DNA of 16,979 bases from an uncultured Prevotella sp. (lineage in GTDB: Bacteria > Bacteroidota > Bacteroidia > Bacteroidales > Bacteroidaceae): assembly GCA_902477645.1 (NCBI GenBank), contig CABSIA010000055.1, positions 1 to 16,979 of the forward strand, given 5' to 3'. Numbering within the stretch: position 1 is the stretch's first letter; each line of letters starts with the position of its first letter. The position numbers were made by a program, and so were the translations under genes. Shown in pieces: positions 14,342-16,979 of the stretch. The notes under the pieces were generated by a model, which worked only from the letters and a program-made list of their open reading frames with translations, was not told where the DNA came from and did no database searches.

Positions 14342-14884
14342 ATGGAAACAACCTATACAGAACAGCAGTTTAAGGATATATTGGCAGAATGCCGTAGCCT
14401 TTTCGAGAAGAAACTTCACGACTATGGGGCTTCATGGCGCATATTGAGGGCTTCGTCGCTCACCGACCAGCTTTTTATAAAGGCAAAGCGCATCCGCTCG
14501 CTCGAAATTAAAGGTGTCTCGCTTGTTGGTGAGGGTATTCGCCCTGAGTTTATGGCACTGATAAATTACGGTATAGTTGGTCTTATTCAGCTCGGGAAAG
14601 GCCATGCCGACCATGTCGATATAACCCCTGAGGAGGCATTGGCGCTTTACGATGTAAAGGCTACTGAGGCTCTGAGCCTCATGCTTAAAAAGAACCACGA
14701 TTACGATGAGGCGTGGCGTGATATGCGCGTGTCGTCGTATACCGATTTCATCCTCACTAAGATACAGCGTGTGAAGGAAATAGAGGATATCAATGGCGCA
14801 ACCATAGTGTCTGAAGGCATCGACTCCAACTATATGGATATCATAAACTATGCCGTTTTTGGAGCGATAAAGACAAAAGAGTAA
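14342..14884 (+). CDS. Tandem DUF1599 domain protein
   Basis: A 180-residue cytoplasmic protein with two copies of DUF1599, a family also described as nucleotide-modification-associated. The copies are about 93 residues apart: KLHDYGASWRILRASSLTD (24-42) matches KNHDYDEAWRDMRVSSYTD (117-135). Then KAKRIRSLEI and EFMALINYGIVGLI match KIQRVKEIED and NYMDIINYAVFGAI. Conserved Asp, Tyr, Trp and Arg residues recur in both halves, suggesting a fold like a pseudo-dimer. The biochemical role is not established; nucleotide handling is a guess from the family name. The reading frame opens 7 codons earlier at a TTG, but that would overlap the promoter, so the ATG at 14342 is chosen. The next gene starts 5 bases after its stop. 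Confidence 0.85.
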   Translation: METTYTEQQFKDILAECRSLFEKKLHDYGASWRILRASSLTDQLFIKAKRIRSLEIKGVSLVGEGIRPEFMALINYGIVGLIQLGKGHADHVDITPEEALALYDVKATEALSLMLKKNHDYDEAWRDMRVSSYTDFILTKIQRVKEIEDINGATIVSEGIDSNYMDIINYAVFGAIKTKE

Positions 14885-14889
14885 GGAGT

Positions 14890-16254
14890 ATGTCACAAGC
14901 TACCGACAAAATGCCTGATAATTTGGCTGATATTGCCAATCCGCAGCATGGAAATAAACATTCTGTGCTGTCAAGCCGGCTGCTCGGTGTGCTTGTCAAT
15001 CTCTGCCGTGCCGTTCTTGGCGTGACGTTTGTGTTCTCGGGCTATGTAAAGGCATCCGACCCGTTAGGCACCCAATACAAGATTCAGGATTATCTTGAGG
15101 CGCTTGGATTGTCGCAGTTTGCTCCCGGCTGGCTCACTCTTTCTGCATCGGTGTTGCTTTCAGCATTGGAGTTCTCGCTTGGCATATTCATACTGTTTGC
15201 CATGCGGCGGCGCGCCGCATCCGCCGTGGTCATGTTGTTTATGATGGTGATGACACTCTTCACGGTGTGGATAGCCATTGCAGATCCTGTTTCCGACTGT
15301 GGATGTTTCGGCGATGCCGTGAAACTGACAAATGTAGAGACGCTTCTGAAAAATATCGTACTGCTGGCATGTTCCATTGTGCTTTTCCGTTGGCCTCTGC
15401 ACATGCTGAGATTTATATCTCGTCCCGCACAATGGATAGCAACCAACTATACGGTCTTGTTCAGTCTCGTCTCGTCGATAATAAGTCTGTATTTCTTGCC
15501 GCCATTCGATTTCCGCCCATATTATGTGGGGGCCGACATCGTGAAAGGCATGGAGATACCAGAGGGAGCGGAGCAGCCCGAGTTTGAGACCACCTTCATA
15601 ATGGAGAAAAACGGTCGGCGCCAGACATTCTCGCTCAATGACTATCCTGACTCTACATGGACTTTCATAGACTCAAAGACTGTGCAGACAAAAGAGGGCT
15701 ACGTGCCGCCTATTCACGATTTCAGCATGCAAAATGCCGATGGTGAGGATCTTACAGCCGATATATTGTCGCACAAGGGATATACATTCTTGCTTATCTC
15801 GCCACATCTTGAGACTGCGGATGACTCCAACTTCGGTGAGATAGACAGAATTTATGAATATGCCAAAGACCACGGCATTCCGTTCTACTGCCTTACTGCA
15901 AGCATGGAGGACGGACAACGCCATTGGCAGGACATAACGGGTGCGGAGTATCCGTTCCTGAACACAGACGAGATAACGCTGAAGACAATCATCCGCAGCA
16001 ATCCGGGACTGCTGATGCTTAACGGCTCAAAGATTGTGGGTAAATGGAGCCATAACGCACTGCCCGATATTGATGCCCCAGAGACTCCTCCGGCACAGCT
16101 GCAGTCTCTGAGAGCCGATGTCAAGTCCGCATCTCACAAAGTGCTGATAGTTATACTCTGGTTCATATTGCCACTGTCGCTGCTGACCATAGCAGACCGT
16201 ATGTGGACTTGGACAAAATGGATAAAGCGTAAAGATAAATCAGATATTATATAA
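14890..16254 (+). CDS. DoxX/MauE-like membrane protein with thioredoxin-like domain
   Basis: A 454-residue inner-membrane protein. Residues about 31-205 form a DoxX/MauE-like bundle with helices near 31-52, 83-105, 110-130, 152-168 and 186-204. A conserved DCGCFGD motif (136-142) lies beside the third helix, and its Cys pair may be redox-active, as proposed for MauE relatives. A soluble region (about 206-415) contains a thioredoxin/TlpA-like stretch: PIHDFSMQNADGEDLT, then GYTFLLISPHLETAD where CxxC would be expected, then NPGLLMLNGSKIVGKW. The CxxC is missing. A last helix (about 417-436) returns to the membrane. It is tightly spaced with the DUF1599 gene and 21 bases before tpiA, so it is probably co-transcribed with both. 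A disulfide or quinone-linked redox role is inferred. Confidence 0.82.
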   Translation: MSQATDKMPDNLADIANPQHGNKHSVLSSRLLGVLVNLCRAVLGVTFVFSGYVKASDPLGTQYKIQDYLEALGLSQFAPGWLTLSASVLLSALEFSLGIFILFAMRRRAASAVVMLFMMVMTLFTVWIAIADPVSDCGCFGDAVKLTNVETLLKNIVLLACSIVLFRWPLHMLRFISRPAQWIATNYTVLFSLVSSIISLYFLPPFDFRPYYVGADIVKGMEIPEGAEQPEFETTFIMEKNGRRQTFSLNDYPDSTWTFIDSKTVQTKEGYVPPIHDFSMQNADGEDLTADILSHKGYTFLLISPHLETADDSNFGEIDRIYEYAKDHGIPFYCLTASMEDGQRHWQDITGAEYPFLNTDEITLKTIIRSNPGLLMLNGSKIVGKWSHNALPDIDAPETPPAQLQSLRADVKSASHKVLIVILWFILPLSLLTIADRMWTWTKWIKRKDKSDII

Positions 16255-16275
16255 ACTTTTTAAAACAAAAAAACA

Positions 16276-16979
16276 ATGAGAAAGAAAATTGTTGCAGGAA
16301 ACTGGAAAATGAACATGAACCTGCAGGACGGCGTAGCTCTCGCAAAAGAGCTTAATGACACACTGACAGCAGAGAAGCCAAACTGTGGCGTTATCATCTG
16401 CACTCCTTTCATCCACCTTGCAAGCGTGGCACAGTTCCTCAATCAGGACGTAGTTGCCCTTGGCGCTGAGAACTGCGCTGACAAGGAGAAAGGTGCTTTC
16501 ACAGGCGAGGTTTCTGCCGAAATGGTAAAGAGCACCGGCGCACAGTATGTTATCCTTGGCCACTCAGAGCGCCGCGAGTACTACAGCGAGACTCCTGAGA
16601 TTTTGAAAGAGAAAGTTCTTCTCGCTCTTAAGAACGGTCTGAAGGTAATCTTCTGCATCGGTGAGAGCCTGGAGCAGCGCGAGGCCAACAAGCAGAACGA
16701 GGTTTGCAAAGCTGAGCTTGAGGGCAGCGTATTCAATCTTTCTGCTGAGGAGTTTGCCAACATCGTTATCGCTTACGAGCCAATCTGGGCTATCGGTACA
16801 GGCAAGACCGCTACAGCTGAGCAGGCAGAGGAAATCCATGCATTCATCCGTAGCTGCGTAGCAGAGAAGTATGGCAACGAGGTTGCAGAGAATACCAGCA
16901 TTCTTTATGGCGGAAGCTGCAAGGCAAGCAATGCTCCTGAGCTCTTCGCCAAGCCTGATATCGACGGTGGCCTAATAGT
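16276..16979 (+). CDS. tpiA: Triosephosphate isomerase, cut by the right edge
   Basis: The first 234 residues of the TIM-barrel glycolytic enzyme that interconverts dihydroxyacetone phosphate and glyceraldehyde 3-phosphate. All three catalytic residues are present: Lys11 in AGNWKMN, His96 in LGHSERR and Glu168 in AYEPIWAIGTGKTA, which also holds flexible loop 6. The phosphate-binding YGGSCKASNA is at 211-220. The gene runs off the window at DIDGGLI, about 15-20 residues before the usual C-terminus of roughly 250. The start codon follows an A-rich leader (AAAACAAAAAAACA) with no Shine-Dalgarno site. It is the last visible gene of the run after the DoxX-like protein. It looks complete and functional up to the cut. 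Confidence 0.97.
   Translation, partial: MRKKIVAGNWKMNMNLQDGVALAKELNDTLTAEKPNCGVIICTPFIHLASVAQFLNQDVVALGAENCADKEKGAFTGEVSAEMVKSTGAQYVILGHSERREYYSETPEILKEKVLLALKNGLKVIFCIGESLEQREANKQNEVCKAELEGSVFNLSAEEFANIVIAYEPIWAIGTGKTATAEQAEEIHAFIRSCVAEKYGNEVAENTSILYGGSCKASNAPELFAKPDIDGGLI

Noticed and set aside
14883..14888. AAGGAG as a Shine-Dalgarno site for the DoxX-like gene
   Set aside because: Only one base separates it from the ATG, too close to function, and Bacteroidales genes rarely use such sites.

Overview
The window looks like chromosomal DNA from the order Bacteroidales, most likely a Prevotella- or Bacteroides-like gut or oral anaerobe. Three things support this. Several genes have the Bacteroidetes promoter -7 element TAnnTTTG, twice with TTTG 19 bases upstream. 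Start codons follow A-rich leaders instead of Shine-Dalgarno sites. Proteins such as the eukaryote-like NADP isocitrate dehydrogenase, the AAA/DUF4143 ATPase, the tandem DUF1599 protein and the DoxX-type protein next to tpiA are typical of this group. No rRNA, tRNA, CRISPR array, transposase or phage gene was found. The family is an inference.

Layout, left to right. (1) 163-4001, minus strand: icd, an AAA/DUF4143 ATPase and a divergent sigma-70 factor. A perfect 18-bp inverted repeat overlaps the icd promoter, and a 33-bp tandem repeat lies just upstream of the ATPase promoter. (2) 4274-4732, plus strand: a small orphan AraC-type DNA-binding protein with a textbook promoter. (3) 4997-11938, minus strand: a tripartite RND efflux operon (periplasmic adaptor, inner-membrane pump, outer-membrane factor) followed by an LpxA-like acyltransferase and an intrinsic terminator. 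Two junctions in this cluster hold palindromic clusters of 7-8-bp repeats, and the adaptor promoter carries a palindrome that could be an operator. (4) 12188-13621, minus strand: CCA tRNA nucleotidyltransferase with its own hairpin terminator. (5) 13870-16979, plus strand: a small lipoprotein, a double-DUF1599 protein, a DoxX/thioredoxin-like membrane protein and tpiA, which is cut by the right edge.

Most genes are housekeeping or standard accessory functions, and I do not see an obviously new multi-gene system. The unusual signals are mainly non-coding. They are the two short-repeat palindromes placed directly before A-rich translation starts in the efflux operon, the REP/MITE-like double palindrome in the leader of the lipoprotein gene, the 33-bp repeats at the ATPase promoter, and the palindromes over the icd and acrA promoters. 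On the protein side, the LpxA-like enzyme keeps the catalytic histidine but appears to have lost three residues tied to substrate handling in E. coli LpxA, and the DoxX protein carries a thioredoxin-like domain without its CxxC.
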